Positions 17,414 to 26,519 of a DNA stretch of 64,000 nt are shown piece after piece (the first letter of the stretch is position 1; each line of letters begins with the position of its first letter). The DNA is from Paracoccaceae bacterium. GTDB lineage: Bacteria > Pseudomonadota > Alphaproteobacteria > Rhodobacterales > Rhodobacteraceae. The stretch is taken from NCBI GenBank assembly GCA_014762635.1, contig JABURR010000088.1:1-64000 (forward strand). The letters are read 5' to 3'. Made by a program: the position numbers and the translations under genes. A model generated the notes under the pieces. The model was not told the DNA's origin. It saw only the letters and a program-made list of their open reading frames with translations, and did no database searches.

Positions 17414-19165
17414 TCAGTTGAACGCCGCCAGTTCCTCTGCGGGCTCAAGATCGCGAACGAAGTTCGGCGTCTCCTGCGCCTTGGTCAGAGACCAGCGGAC
17501 GCGGGTCGCATAATCCATCGCGGCGCCGGATAGAACCACCTGTTTCGTCGCACGGGGCTTCAGGCGCCCTTTTTCAAGATAAACGCTGGGTTCCAGCGTC
17601 ATTCGGGCGGCGCTGTCATGGCGGAAGACCCAGACCTCGCCGCTGCGAAGCGTCATGGAAACCGCGCTGCCACCCAGATCAAGCGAGGCTTTCACGTCGG
17701 GGTGCATGTGAAACCGGATCGTGAAGACGACGCCCTTGAGCTTGGCCATGCTCAGGGCCTCGTCCAACTGGCGCCGGTGCAGGTCCTTGATCGCGGCCAG
17801 AGTATCCTCGCCACTGATCCCGCGCCCATCCAGCGACATCTCAAGCCGCCGCACATGGGTCAGGCCGTGGGTGACCACGTAGCCATCATGGCCCGCGATC
17901 ACGAAGGGGCCTTCCTCGCCCGTCCCCCGCTCGACCCGCACATCCCGCGGCACATCTTCCAGCGATTCCCGGGCCAACCCCTGCACATGCCCCTTCGCCG
18001 AGAAACGGGACGAGGAATACCCCTCGAGCCCCAGCGTCGAGTGCGAGGGCGTCGCCCGCCCGGCGCGCCGCCAGTCCTCTCCGAAACTGGCGCCCGAGCC
18101 GCAGTTGACGATCACCGGGCGCCGCCCGGAGGTCAGTTCGAAGGCAAGGGTCGAGGCATGGGCCTCGTAGGAGGCCGCGCCGCTGGGGGGCGGGGCCGCG
18201 TCCATGATGAGCGACGTCCGGCCCGAGGCGATCCGGGCAAACCCCATCGCCAGCCGCTCCGGCGTTCCGGACCGGACCCCGGCCGAGGCCAGCGCCATCT
18301 CCAGCCACCCTTCCTGCCCGCGCCCGCCGCCGTGGAACCGGGCAAGCCCGCCGTCCGTGTGGCGCAGTGCACGCAGGGTCGGCGCAATCCGCTCGATCGC
18401 GTCGAGAATATCGCTCGGGGCCTTGCGGCCCGCTTCGGACAGGGCGGATGTGGCCCAGGTCAGAAGGGTGAGAACCTCGAGCAGTTCCTCCGGGTTGCGA
18501 GTGCGGATGCCACCTTCCGCGTCGATCCGGTCGGAACATTCCTTGCCCAACGCCTCGATCGCCTTGTCCACGTGCCGGGCCATGCCTTCCAGCGCCAGAC
18601 CTGCGTAAATCAGACCGGTGAGGGCCTCGAACCTCGGCAACCCATGGGCCGAGGCCGGCCAGCGCCGCGCGAGGAACCGCGTCTGCCGACCCAGAACGCG
18701 GAAATAGGCTCGTGATTCTTTCGGGGTCCGTCCATTGAGCAAGAGCACCGCATGGTTGATCCATCGGATCAGGCGGCGCCCGGTCATGTCGGGGCTCCAG
18801 CCGTCGCCCTTGCCGGACCCGAACCGCTCGATCCACTCGAACGTCCAGTCCTGCGCCAGCTTGCAGGCGGCGGTATCGCCGAATGCAGCAAGGTCATCCA
18901 GCCAGGCGAACCCGTGCAGGTCTGCCGTGAAGGAAGGGCTGGGCGACTCGATATCCCAGATCGAGGTATCTGGCGCTTCGACAAGCTCTCCGGCGAACTG
19001 GAAATTCCCGGCCTTCAACTGCCGTCCCCGCGCCATCATCCCGATGGTGCGCGGCTCGGGCTGTGATTCGAAGGCCTTGGCCGGGCGCGACAAGGCCGAG
19101 AGCCGCGCCTGCACGCGGTTCATGAAACGCGCCTTCCGCGCCGACCAGTTTTCTTCCAGGGCCAC
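17414..19165 (-). CDS. Heparinase II/III-like protein
   Basis: 583 residues. The N-terminal alpha/alpha barrel-type region includes WKxx-like [20 protein letters not shown] (about residue 110). The C-terminal beta domain (about residues 330-560) has the heparinase II/III pattern: a His in THxTLGL-type context ([18 protein letters not shown]) and the blocks VVTHGL and HRRQLDEAL. Heparinase-like proteins of this kind often act in cell-envelope polysaccharide breakdown or modification, but there is no signal peptide here. It lies directly upstream of purH on the same strand, a conserved arrangement in related genomes as far as I recall. The substrate cannot be read from sequence. Confidence 0.82.
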   Translation of the reverse strand: MALEENWSARKARFMNRVQARLSALSRPAKAFESQPEPRTIGMMARGRQLKAGNFQFAGELVEAPDTSIWDIESPSPSFTADLHGFAWLDDLAAFGDTAACKLAQDWTFEWIERFGSGKGDGWSPDMTGRRLIRWINHAVLLLNGRTPKESRAYFRVLGRQTRFLARRWPASAHGLPRFEALTGLIYAGLALEGMARHVDKAIEALGKECSDRIDAEGGIRTRNPEELLEVLTLLTWATSALSEAGRKAPSDILDAIERIAPTLRALRHTDGGLARFHGGGRGQEGWLEMALASAGVRSGTPERLAMGFARIASGRTSLIMDAAPPPSGAASYEAHASTLAFELTSGRRPVIVNCGSGASFGEDWRRAGRATPSHSTLGLEGYSSSRFSAKGHVQGLARESLEDVPRDVRVERGTGEEGPFVIAGHDGYVVTHGLTHVRRLEMSLDGRGISGEDTLAAIKDLHRRQLDEALSMAKLKGVVFTIRFHMHPDVKASLDLGGSAVSMTLRSGEVWVFRHDSAARMTLEPSVYLEKGRLKPRATKQVVLSGAAMDYATRVRWSLTKAQETPNFVRDLEPAEELAAFN

Positions 19166-19254
19166 GACCTGCTATGCCTCGCCTTCTATTTTCGGGTCTT
19201 GTTTTGCAGCATCATAGGCAGGCAACCCCGGTCTGTCATCGGCGAATCCAAGCC

Positions 19255-20532
19255 TCAGGCGGGCTTGCGGAAAACCGCGATGAAAAAGCCATCCATCCCG
19301 CCAAGATCGGGCCAGTAATCGGGGCGCAGCCGCAGTCCCGTCGCCGGGTCGATCCACTCGGGGTCCACGCCGGGCAGTTTCAGATCGTCGGGCGAGAGGG
19401 TCAGCTCCGGATGCCGTTCCAGCGCATCGCGCACCTGTTCCTCGCCCTCATCAATGAGAAGCGAACAGGTGCAATAGACCAGCCGCCCGCCGGGCTTGAG
19501 CAGGGCCAGCGCCCGGTCGATAAGGTATTCCTGCAATTCGAAAAGCGACGGGAAGTCGGATCCGTCCTTGGCATATGGCAGATCCGGGTGCCGCCGGATC
19601 GTGCCGGTCGCCGAACAAGGCGCGTCGAGCAGAACCGCGTCATAAGGCCCGCCCTCCCATTCCAGCGCATCGGCCACCTCGGTGCGGGCCTCGAGCCCCG
19701 TGCGCCCAAGGTTTTCGCGCACCCGCTCCATCCTGCTTTCCGAGATATCGAGCGCCGTGACCTCGGCCCCGGCGGCGGCCAGTTGCAGGGTCTTGCCGCC
19801 CGGCGCGGCGCAGAGGTCCAGCACCGACTCCCCCGGTTGCGGGTTCAACACCCGTGCCGGAAGCGCGGCGGCGGCGTCCTGCACCCACCAGTCCCCGGCC
19901 TCGTAGCCCGGCAAGGTCGAAACCTGTCCCGCATCCTTGAGTCGGACACTTCCGGTCGGCAGAACCACGCCGCCCACCCTTGCGGCCAGCGTGTCTGCAT
20001 CCCCGTCCTTGGGCGTCAGATCCAGCTGGGCGCCCGCCGCATGGGCGGCCTCCATCGCCTCAACGACGGCTTTGCCGAAATCCGCGATCAGCGGTTTGCG
20101 CAGCCATTTCGGCAGGCGCGGCAGGGGAAGCTTGTCCCACCCTTCGGGTCCGGTTTCGGCGACCTGGCGCAGGACCGCGTTCACCAGGCCCGACATGTGT
20201 TTGCCCTTGTGATCCTGCTGCGCCAGTTCCACCGCTGCGTTGACCACGCCGTGCCCCGCCTGACCGCCCAGGCAGATCTCGACCACGGCAAGCCGCAACA
20301 CCGCCATGGTCCAGGGGTCGGGGCGTTTCTTCAGATAGGGGCCAAGAACCCGGTCGGCGCGGTCCATCCAGCGCAGGGTGGTTACTGCCAACCGCTGCGC
20401 CCGGGCACGGTCGGCAGGGTCGAGCCGAGACGTGCGCGACGGCAGGATTTCGGACAGCAGGCGCCCGTCTTCAAGCACAAGGCGGATCATCTCGACCGCC
20501 GCGCGGCGTGGGGCCAGCCCCGGCGTTGTCAT
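19255..20532 (-). CDS. RsmB/NOP-family rRNA cytosine-5 methyltransferase
   Basis: 425 residues. An N-terminal NusB-like RNA-binding domain (about residues 10-140) precedes the SAM domain, with motif I LDLCAAPGGKT (about 238). Both catalytic cysteines are present: the motif IV DAPCSATG (about 308) and the motif VI YCTCS (about 365). This is the architecture of RsmB, which makes m5C in 16S rRNA, though other RNA targets cannot be excluded. The start chosen is the ATG at 20532 (MTTPGLAPRRAA); the 30 codons upstream in frame overlap the divergent promoter region. It is divergent from the DUF1674 gene. Confidence 0.9.
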   Translation of the reverse strand: MTTPGLAPRRAAVEMIRLVLEDGRLLSEILPSRTSRLDPADRARAQRLAVTTLRWMDRADRVLGPYLKKRPDPWTMAVLRLAVVEICLGGQAGHGVVNAAVELAQQDHKGKHMSGLVNAVLRQVAETGPEGWDKLPLPRLPKWLRKPLIADFGKAVVEAMEAAHAAGAQLDLTPKDGDADTLAARVGGVVLPTGSVRLKDAGQVSTLPGYEAGDWWVQDAAAALPARVLNPQPGESVLDLCAAPGGKTLQLAAAGAEVTALDISESRMERVRENLGRTGLEARTEVADALEWEGGPYDAVLLDAPCSATGTIRRHPDLPYAKDGSDFPSLFELQEYLIDRALALLKPGGRLVYCTCSLLIDEGEEQVRDALERHPELTLSPDDLKLPGVDPEWIDPATGLRLRPDYWPDLGGMDGFFIAVFRKPA

Positions 20533-20611
20533 GGTTCTGGTCCTCGTGACGGTTGCTCCGGATCGGCGGAGGCGTATATCAAAGGCACGCCCCGAACAAG
20601 GAGCCCCGAGA

Positions 20612-20800
20612 ATGGCCGACACACCCGAGACCGATCGCCCCGACCTGCCCCCCGCCGCGCAGCGCGCCCTGGCCGAGGCTGAGGAGCGTCGCCGGAAGGC
20701 AAAAGAGCTTGACCTGCCGGTGGAACTCGGCGGCCGAAAGGGGCCGGAGCCGGTCCGCTACGGCGATTGGGAAAAGAAGGGAATCGCGGTCGACTTCTGA
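20612..20800 (+). CDS. DUF1674 protein (succinate dehydrogenase assembly factor 4-like)
   Basis: 62 residues with AAGGAG nine bases before the ATG. The C-terminus GPEPVRYGDWEKKGIAVDF is the hallmark of DUF1674, the family that includes mitochondrial SDHAF4, which protects and helps assemble the flavinylated succinate dehydrogenase subunit. The N-terminal half is charged and alanine-rich and probably disordered. No sdh genes lie in this window, so the role is inferred from family only. Confidence 0.88.
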   Translation: MADTPETDRPDLPPAAQRALAEAEERRRKAKELDLPVELGGRKGPEPVRYGDWEKKGIAVDF

Positions 20801-20804
20801 CCCG

Positions 20805-21164
20805 CTATTCCAGGCGCAGGTCGGCGAACTGCCCGGTACCTTGGTCCGAGATGAAGCGCAGCGTGTCGCCGTTCAGGCGCACTTCCTGGCAATTCGGGCC
20901 CAGGTCCTGCTTCCCCCAGAATAGGTCACGGCAGAAATATCCGCCATCCCAGCGCCACGCCCCGGAGACATCCGTGCCAAAAGCACGCCCCACGATCCGG
21001 CCATCCGGCCTCACGTCCAGCGTGATCCCGAAACGCGCCAGGGACTTGCCATCGACAAGTTCCACGAATTCCGATCGGTCATCGATCTTCTCGAATTCCT
21101 CGGCCCAAACCGGGCTGGCCAGGGAAAGGCCCGCGAGCAGGGCCACCGTGATAATTGGCTGCAT
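20805..21164 (-). CDS. Small exported protein next to dapB
   Basis: 119 residues. A signal peptide (LLAGLSLASPVWA, cleavage about residue 20) precedes a compact domain with conserved-looking segments GKSLARFGITLDVRPDGR and AWRWDGGYFCRDLFWG. Two cysteines (in GYFCRD and GPNCQE) could form a disulfide in the periplasm. Relatives are common in this bacterial family and are sometimes named after dapB because of adjacency; nothing in the sequence supports a reductase activity. The ATG at 21164 gives the only sensible signal. It ends four bases from the convergent DUF1674 gene. Confidence 0.75.
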   Translation of the reverse strand: MQPIITVALLAGLSLASPVWAEEFEKIDDRSEFVELVDGKSLARFGITLDVRPDGRIVGRAFGTDVSGAWRWDGGYFCRDLFWGKQDLGPNCQEVRLNGDTLRFISDQGTGQFADLRLE

Positions 21165-21223
21165 GATCCAAATCTCCGTTCGAAGTCTGAACAGAGGGAA
21201 TACGCGGCACCCGCCGCATCGGA

Positions 21224-22036
21224 TCAATTCAGGCCGAGAACATCCAGCATGTCGTATTCGCCGGGCTTCTTGTCCTGCCCCCAGAGCGCCGCTTTCAGCG
21301 CGCCCTTGGCGAAAAGCGCCCGGTCGCTGGCCACGTGACGCAGGATGATGCGCTCTCCGGGACCGGCGAACATCACGTCATGCTCTCCGACGATGTCGCC
21401 GCCCCGGATCGCGGTGAAGCCGATGTCGCCCCGCTTACGCGCCCCGGTGATGCCATCGCGGCCCCGGTCGGACACGTCATCAAGGCTGACCCCACGCCCC
21501 TCGGCGGCGGCTTCGCCCAGCATCAAAGCGGTGCCCGAAGGCGCGTCGACCTTCTTGTTGTGATGGGCCTCGATCACTTCAATGTCGAAATCCTCGTCCA
21601 GCGCCGCGGCCACCATGCGGGTGAGCTTGACCAGAAGGTTGACCCCCAGGCTCATGTTTCCCGCGCGAACCACGACCGCGTGGCGCGCCGCCGCGTTGAT
21701 CTTCTTCAGGTCCTCGGCGGTCAGGCCCGTCGTGCCGATCACGTGGACCGCGCGCGCCTGTGCGGCCAGCGCGGCGAATTCCACGGTCGCCACCGGCGCG
21801 GTGAAATCCAGGATGGCTTGCGCCTTGGCAAAGGCTTCCAGTGGTTCGTCGGTCACGGTGACGCCCAGCGCCGCCCCGCCCATTGCCTCGCCCAGGTCAC
21901 GGCCGACCCAATCGTGGCCGGGCCGCTCCACGGCACCCACGATCCGCGCCTTGTCCGAGTCGAGCACCGTGCGGATCAGCATCTGCCCCATGCGCCCCGA
22001 GGCGCCGGTGACCACGATTCCCGGAAGCTCGCTCAT
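21224..22036 (-). CDS. dapB: 4-hydroxy-tetrahydrodipicolinate reductase
   Basis: 270 residues. The NAD(P)-binding motif [10 protein letters not shown] (residues 10-19) and the family signature [16 protein letters not shown] (about residue 157) are intact, including the catalytic His pair and Lys. It acts in the diaminopimelate route to lysine and peptidoglycan. The start is the ATG at 22036. It is divergent from rbfA with a 100-base spacer. Its presence argues that the saccharopine genes in this window serve a different purpose from lysine synthesis. Confidence 0.96.
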   Translation of the reverse strand: MSELPGIVVTGASGRMGQMLIRTVLDSDKARIVGAVERPGHDWVGRDLGEAMGGAALGVTVTDEPLEAFAKAQAILDFTAPVATVEFAALAAQARAVHVIGTTGLTAEDLKKINAAARHAVVVRAGNMSLGVNLLVKLTRMVAAALDEDFDIEVIEAHHNKKVDAPSGTALMLGEAAAEGRGVSLDDVSDRGRDGITGARKRGDIGFTAIRGGDIVGEHDVMFAGPGERIILRHVASDRALFAKGALKAALWGQDKKPGEYDMLDVLGLN

Positions 22037-22136
22037 TGCCTGTCCCTCTGATTGCATTCGTCCCCGTTTAGCCCCTGTGTCGCGGACTGCAAAGCCCCGG
22101 TTGCAGCAGCGCGCCGCAAGGCGTATCTGAGCCGCC

Positions 22137-22544
22137 ATGGCAAAGACCCATCATAACCGGGCCGCGGGCCCCTCGCAGCGCCAGCTTCGCGTCGGCGAAC
22201 TCATTCGCCGTACCCTGGCGGATGTGCTGAACCGGGGCGAGATCCACGACCCCGAACTGAACCGCATGTCGATCACCGTGGGCGAGGTGCGCACCTCCCC
22301 CGACCTCAAGATCGCAACCGCCTATGTTCTGCCGCTCGGCGGCAAGGATCCCGAGGCCGCGCTTTCCGCTCTGCGCCGCAACCGCAGCGAGCTGCGCCGC
22401 GCCGTGGGCAAGGCCGTAACGTTGAAATTCGCTCCAGAGATCCGCTTTGCCATCGACGAGACCTTCGACCAGATGGACGAGACGCGCCGCCTGTTCTCGC
22501 AGGACACGGTGCGCCGCGACCTGGAGAGCGACGAGGAAGAATAA
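22137..22544 (+). CDS. rbfA: 30S ribosome-binding factor RbfA
   Basis: 135 residues with the KH-like RbfA fold: [19 protein letters not shown] at residues 18-36, then the central strand [16 protein letters not shown]. It binds maturing 16S rRNA in the small subunit. A charged tail of acidic residues ends the protein. The final A of its TAA stop is the first base of the truB ATG, so translation of the pair is coupled, a common arrangement. Confidence 0.95.
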   Translation: MAKTHHNRAAGPSQRQLRVGELIRRTLADVLNRGEIHDPELNRMSITVGEVRTSPDLKIATAYVLPLGGKDPEAALSALRRNRSELRRAVGKAVTLKFAPEIRFAIDETFDQMDETRRLFSQDTVRRDLESDEEE

Positions 22545-23455
22545 TGGGACGCAAGCGCAAGGGGCGCGACATCTCGGGTTGGCTGGTCGTCGACAAGCCC
22601 GCCGGGATCACCTCGACATCCGTGGTCAACAAGGTGCGCTGGGCCTTCGACGCGAAGAAGGCCGGCCATGCGGGCACCCTCGACCCGGCCGCGACCGGCG
22701 TGTTGGCGGTGGCGCTGGGCGAGGCGACCAAAACCGTGCCGTTCATCACCGACGCGCTGAAGGCTTATCGCTTCACCGTGCGGCTGGGGCAGGCCACCAA
22801 CACCGATGACGCCGAAGGCGAGGTGATCGGCGAAAGCGACATGCGCCCCAGCGATGACGAGATCCGCGCCGCCCTGCCCCGGTTCGTTGGCGATATCATG
22901 CAAGTGCCGCCCAAGTTCTCGGCCGTGAAGATCGACGGCGAGCGCGCCTATGCGCTGGCCCGCGACGACGAGGAGTTCGAGATCGCCGCGCGCCCGCTTT
23001 ACGTCGAAAGCCTCGAGATGGTGAGCCGCCCCGATGCCGACCATGTTGAACTTGAGATGGTCTGTGGCAAAGGCGGCTACGTGCGTTCCATCGCCCGCGA
23101 CCTGGGCGAGGCGCTGGGCTGCCTGGGCCATGTTCTTACCCTGCGCCGTGTCTGGTCCGGCCCGTTCGAAGCCGAGGATGGCATCGGCCTGGAGCGGATA
23201 GACGAACTGGCCCGAACCGAGGAGCTGGATAGCTACCTGCGCCCCCTCGAAGAAGGGTTGGCGGACCTGCCCGAGGTCAAGGCCACGCCCGAAGGCGCGG
23301 CGCGCCTGCGCAATGGCAATCCCGGCATGGTGATCTCATCCGAGGCCGAATACGGCGACGAGGCTTGGGCCTCCTACCAGGGTCACGCGGTCGCGGTGGG
23401 GATCTACCGATCGGGAGAATTGCATCCGAACCGTGTATTCAACACCTCGGCCTGA
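22544..23455 (+). CDS. truB: tRNA pseudouridine(55) synthase
   Basis: 303 residues. The catalytic aspartate lies in [14 protein letters not shown] (about residue 46), and KPAGITS and [14 protein letters not shown] are the other TruB signatures. It makes pseudouridine 55 in the T-loop of tRNAs. The C-terminal PUA-like extension is present. The start overlaps the rbfA stop by one base. Confidence 0.96.
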   Translation: MGRKRKGRDISGWLVVDKPAGITSTSVVNKVRWAFDAKKAGHAGTLDPAATGVLAVALGEATKTVPFITDALKAYRFTVRLGQATNTDDAEGEVIGESDMRPSDDEIRAALPRFVGDIMQVPPKFSAVKIDGERAYALARDDEEFEIAARPLYVESLEMVSRPDADHVELEMVCGKGGYVRSIARDLGEALGCLGHVLTLRRVWSGPFEAEDGIGLERIDELARTEELDSYLRPLEEGLADLPEVKATPEGAARLRNGNPGMVISSEAEYGDEAWASYQGHAVAVGIYRSGELHPNRVFNTSA

Positions 23456-23503
23456 TCACCGGTCGGCCTTGCGCCCGGGGGCGAGAGCGGTGAAAATCAT
23501 CCC

Positions 23504-24013
23504 ATGATCACGCGCCATCATCAGAAGGGCGATGCGGCCTCGGTCGCGGTATATTCCCCCTGCGAACGGTATCGCTACTCCCTGACCCGCACCTGGGACG
23601 CGGACGGGAAGCGCGCGCTTTTCGTGATGCTGAACCCCTCCACCGCGACCGAGGTGCAGAACGACCCCACCGTGGAACGCTGCGAAAGGCGGGCGCGGAC
23701 GCTGGGATTCGGCGCCTTCTGCGTGACCAATATCTTCGCCTGGCGTGACACCGACCCGCGCAAGATGCGCGCGGTCGCCGACCCGGTCGGGCCGGGCAAT
23801 GACGCCGCGATCACCGAGTTCGCAGGCTGGGCCGACCAGGTCATCTGCGCCTGGGGCACCCATGGGGCGCATCTGAACCGCGGCCCCGAGGTGGAACGCC
23901 TGCTCCGCGCGACCAGACGGCCGCTTTTTCATCTGGGTTTAAGCAAGGCGGGGCACCCCAAGCATCCGCTCTACATTGGCTACGCGCAACAGCCGGAACC
24001 CTGGCTCGCCTGA
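23504..24013 (+). CDS. DUF1643 domain-containing protein
   Basis: 169 residues of the DUF1643 family, with the conserved stretches FVMLNPSTATE (about residue 40), NDPTVERCERRA and FCVTNIFAWRDTDP. The fold is thought to be related to nucleic-acid or glycosylase-type proteins, but no reaction is established. It lies 48 bases after truB on the same strand and may be read through from it. The stop codon is inside a short hairpin shared with the convergent neighbour. Confidence 0.85.
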   Translation: MITRHHQKGDAASVAVYSPCERYRYSLTRTWDADGKRALFVMLNPSTATEVQNDPTVERCERRARTLGFGAFCVTNIFAWRDTDPRKMRAVADPVGPGNDAAITEFAGWADQVICAWGTHGAHLNRGPEVERLLRATRRPLFHLGLSKAGHPKHPLYIGYAQQPEPWLA

Positions 24014-24026
24014 CCCCAAGGGTCAG
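24010..24026. terminator. Short hairpin joining two convergent stop codons
   Basis: CTGACCC-CAA-GGGTCAG, a perfect 7-bp stem, spans the ends of the DUF1643 gene and the opposing acidic-protein gene. There is no clear T-run, so it would be a weak terminator at best. Confidence 0.3.
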
Positions 24027-25006
24027 CTGAACTTCACGAAGATATCCTCCATGCTGGCCTCGGGCGCGCCGCGCAAAAGGGCCACGAGTTTCCCATCGAA
24101 TCGCACCTCACCATCTGCACCATTCGCAGACGGGCCGACCCAGATATCCGGGGGCGGGTCTGAATCGATGCCGATATGGACGCCATCCACCCCTGGCCGG
24201 AAATTCGGAAACTCCGCAATGCCGCTGGAGCCGTCGGACATGACGTCAAAGGCCTCTCCGGCCTCGGGATCGGCGTCATCCATCAGGATCGGCGTGAAAT
24301 CTTCTTCTTCGGTCGGGCTGGGTCCCTCATCCGCAAGCACCGGGCGCAGACCCGGGACAGCCTCTCGCGCTGGAGCCGGTGGCTCATCCGCAAGGTCGGG
24401 AGCAAGCCCCGGACCATCGCCCCCAAGAACCGCGGGCCCATCATCTGATAGCACCGGCGACAGCGACGGTCCGGGCGAGACAGGCTCTGGCGCGTCACCG
24501 TTCAACTCGGCCAGGAAATCATCATCGAACAGATTTTCCTCTGCCTCGTCCCCGGTCGCCTCCGGCAGCAGGTCCGACAATAGGAATGTCCCGCTCTTGC
24601 CGGTGACCGGGTGGCTCATCTTCATGGCGATATCGTCGACAGGCACCTCCTCCAACTCGGGGAAGTAGAAGGTCGAGATGCCGCGATATGTCTCGATATG
24701 CAGGCAGGCACCGCCGCCGTCGATATCGCTCTCGCATTCGATATCGAACTCATCCGCCACGCCGCGCATGTTGATTTTCACCAGGTCGACACCCGGCTTG
24801 AACCCGTCGAACACGCTGACGCCCGGGGCGCCGGAGACCTGGTAGTCTTCACCCCCGGCGAGCATTTCCGCAAGCCCGCCTTCACCGGACCAATCCGTAT
24901 CGCCCAGATCGCCGTCATCAATTTCGACTGTCGGCTCATCATCATCCCCATCGATAATAGACGCGGCGACTGGCAACAGCCCCAACAGTAGGAGAGCGTT
25001 CAACAT
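24023..25006 (-). CDS. Acidic two-domain protein with degenerate Pro/Asp repeats (unknown function)
   Basis: 327 residues from the ATG at 25006, chosen for its AGGGAGG ribosome site 6 bases upstream; an ATG at 25048 is the alternative. After a hydrophobic segment (LNALLLLGLLPVAAS) the protein is strongly acidic. Two related blocks of about 80 residues (near 45-130 and 245-327) share F-x2-F-[KR]-PGVD-x-V and end in D-I-[FA]-[VM]-K. They resemble the closing part of RTX/serralysin-type beta-roll proteins (compare DFxPGxD). Between them is a linker of four degenerate units of the type PxLxDDxP. Possibly surface or secreted, calcium-binding by analogy only. I do not recognise a named family. Confidence 0.65.
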   Translation of the reverse strand: MLNALLLLGLLPVAASIIDGDDDEPTVEIDDGDLGDTDWSGEGGLAEMLAGGEDYQVSGAPGVSVFDGFKPGVDLVKINMRGVADEFDIECESDIDGGGACLHIETYRGISTFYFPELEEVPVDDIAMKMSHPVTGKSGTFLLSDLLPEATGDEAEENLFDDDFLAELNGDAPEPVSPGPSLSPVLSDDGPAVLGGDGPGLAPDLADEPPAPAREAVPGLRPVLADEGPSPTEEEDFTPILMDDADPEAGEAFDVMSDGSSGIAEFPNFRPGVDGVHIGIDSDPPPDIWVGPSANGADGEVRFDGKLVALLRGAPEASMEDIFVKFS

Positions 25007-25130
25007 TGCGGGCCTCCCTCGAAACGCCCCTGACGCGATATCTAGCATTGATTCCCTCGGCACTAACCGCATAAACTATTGAGAATTATTGATTAATGGC
25101 GCGTTAAGCGCCCAATATCGGAGATTCGAT

Positions 25131-26021
25131 ATGGCCAGTCTCCCCGGGTTCGAGACGCGAATGATCAAGGCAAACGGCGTGAATCTCGCCGTTCAGGAAG
25201 GCGGCGAGGGGCCACCGTTGATCCTGCTGCATGGCTTTCCGCAGACCCATATGTGCTGGGCCCGGACAGCGCCGGAATTCGCGCGGCACTTCCACGTGAT
25301 CGCCCCGGACCTGCGTGGTTACGGGGACAGCGATGCGCCTACCGACGACCCCGAGCACCTGACCTATTCCAAGCGCGAAATGGCCCGCGACATCGTCGGG
25401 CTGATGGATCATTTCGGTTGGGACAGGGCCTCGGTCCTTGGACACGACCGGGGTGCACGGGTAAGTTACCGGCTGGCACTGGACCACCCGGAGCGCATCC
25501 ACCGGCTTGGGCTACTGGAGATTCTGCCCACTGCCGACTACTGGCAGAACTGGGGTCACAGCTTGGGCTTCTCGGCCTATCACTGGACCTTCCTCGCCCA
25601 ACCCGCACCGATGCCCGAGCGGATGATCGGCAGCGATCCGGAATTCTATGCCGACTGGATCCTGACGAAATGGAGCAAGGACAAGACGCTGGACGCCTTT
25701 GCCCCCGACGCGCTGGCGGACTATCGGCGGCAGATGGCGGACCCGGCCCATTGCACGGCGATGTGCGCGGATTACCGGGCAGGCTATGGGCCGGATCGCG
25801 ACCATGACGAGGCCGACCTGGCCGCCGGTCGCAAGATCACCGCGCCTGTCCACGTGCTCTGCGGCGACGGCGGCTTTCCCGCGCGGGCGGGCGACCCCGA
25901 GACCGCCTGGAGACGCTGGGCCGACGATGTCACCGTCGCGATGTGCCCCAGTGGCCATTTCCTGGCGGAGGAAAACCCGCAAGCTGTGCTGGACACTTTC
26001 CTGCCCTTCTTCGGCAACTGA
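25131..26021 (+). CDS. Alpha/beta hydrolase resembling fluoroacetate dehalogenase
   Basis: 296 residues. The sequence aligns closely with fluoroacetate dehalogenase (RPA1163 type) with a constant offset of four. The Asp nucleophile is Asp106 in GHDRGAR, the carboxylate-binding arginines are Arg107 and Arg110, the halide-pocket residues are His151, Trp152 and Tyr215, and the base is His276 in SGHFLAEE. The acid of the triad, Asp134 in that enzyme, is Glu130 here (codon GAG at 25518-25520). The start ATG 25131 has a GGAG ribosome site; upstream in-frame codons look unrelated. It should cleave a halogen-carbon bond in haloacetates, but the Glu makes activity uncertain. It is a lone gene upstream of rpsO. 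Confidence 0.82.
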   Translation: MASLPGFETRMIKANGVNLAVQEGGEGPPLILLHGFPQTHMCWARTAPEFARHFHVIAPDLRGYGDSDAPTDDPEHLTYSKREMARDIVGLMDHFGWDRASVLGHDRGARVSYRLALDHPERIHRLGLLEILPTADYWQNWGHSLGFSAYHWTFLAQPAPMPERMIGSDPEFYADWILTKWSKDKTLDAFAPDALADYRRQMADPAHCTAMCADYRAGYGPDRDHDEADLAAGRKITAPVHVLCGDGGFPARAGDPETAWRRWADDVTVAMCPSGHFLAEENPQAVLDTFLPFFGN

Positions 26022-26175
26022 CCCGCGGCCCGGCCCGCGATTCAATGCTTTTCTTCCGCGCGCATTTCCCCTATACGCGCGCATCTGCCCGGCCTCGGTC
26101 GGTCAGACACCCTCCATGGGCCCTGCTGGACGACATCCCGGCTTGCGCCTCAACCCTTTGAAACAGGAGACCCCG

Positions 26176-26445
26176 ATGTCGATTACCGCTGAAGAAAAGC
26201 AGAAAGTCATCAAGGATTTCGGCACCAAGGACGGCGACACCGGTTCGCCGGAAGTCCAGGTTGCGATCCTCTCCAGCCGCATCGCGACGCTGACCGAGCA
26301 CTTCAAGACCCACAAGAAGGACAACCACTCCCGTCGTGGCCTTCTGAAGCTCGTCGCCCAGCGCCGGAAACTGCTGGACTACGTGAAGGCCAAGGACGTC
26401 GCGCGCTACCAGTCGCTGATCGAGCGTCTCGGCCTGCGCCGCTGA
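26176..26445 (+). CDS. rpsO: 30S ribosomal protein S15
   Basis: 89 residues, the standard length, with the 16S-rRNA-contact stretch [14 protein letters not shown] intact. An ACAGGAGA ribosome site precedes the ATG. It binds the central domain of 16S rRNA early in small-subunit assembly. A strong terminator follows directly. In many relatives pnp is the next gene; here three other genes separate them. Confidence 0.98.
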   Translation: MSITAEEKQKVIKDFGTKDGDTGSPEVQVAILSSRIATLTEHFKTHKKDNHSRRGLLKLVAQRRKLLDYVKAKDVARYQSLIERLGLRR

Positions 26446-26471
26446 TCCGGCCGCATCTCTGAGTTTTCCGG

Positions 26472-26504
26472 ACGCCCGCTCTTCCTGAGCGGGCGTTCTT
26501 GTTT
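26472..26504 (+). terminator. Intrinsic terminator after rpsO
   Basis: ACGCCCGCTC-TTCCT-GAGCGGGCGT, a perfect 10-bp stem, is followed by TCTTGTTT. It lies 27 bases after the rpsO stop. The ATG of the next gene is 15 bases beyond, so that gene must be reached by read-through or its own promoter. Confidence 0.85.
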
Positions 26505-26519
26505 CATGGCACGGGTTTC

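Noticed and set aside
20805-21164. Naming the small exported protein a dihydrodipicolinate reductase, as is done in some relatives.
   Set aside because: It has a signal peptide and no nucleotide-binding motif; the real dapB is the next gene.
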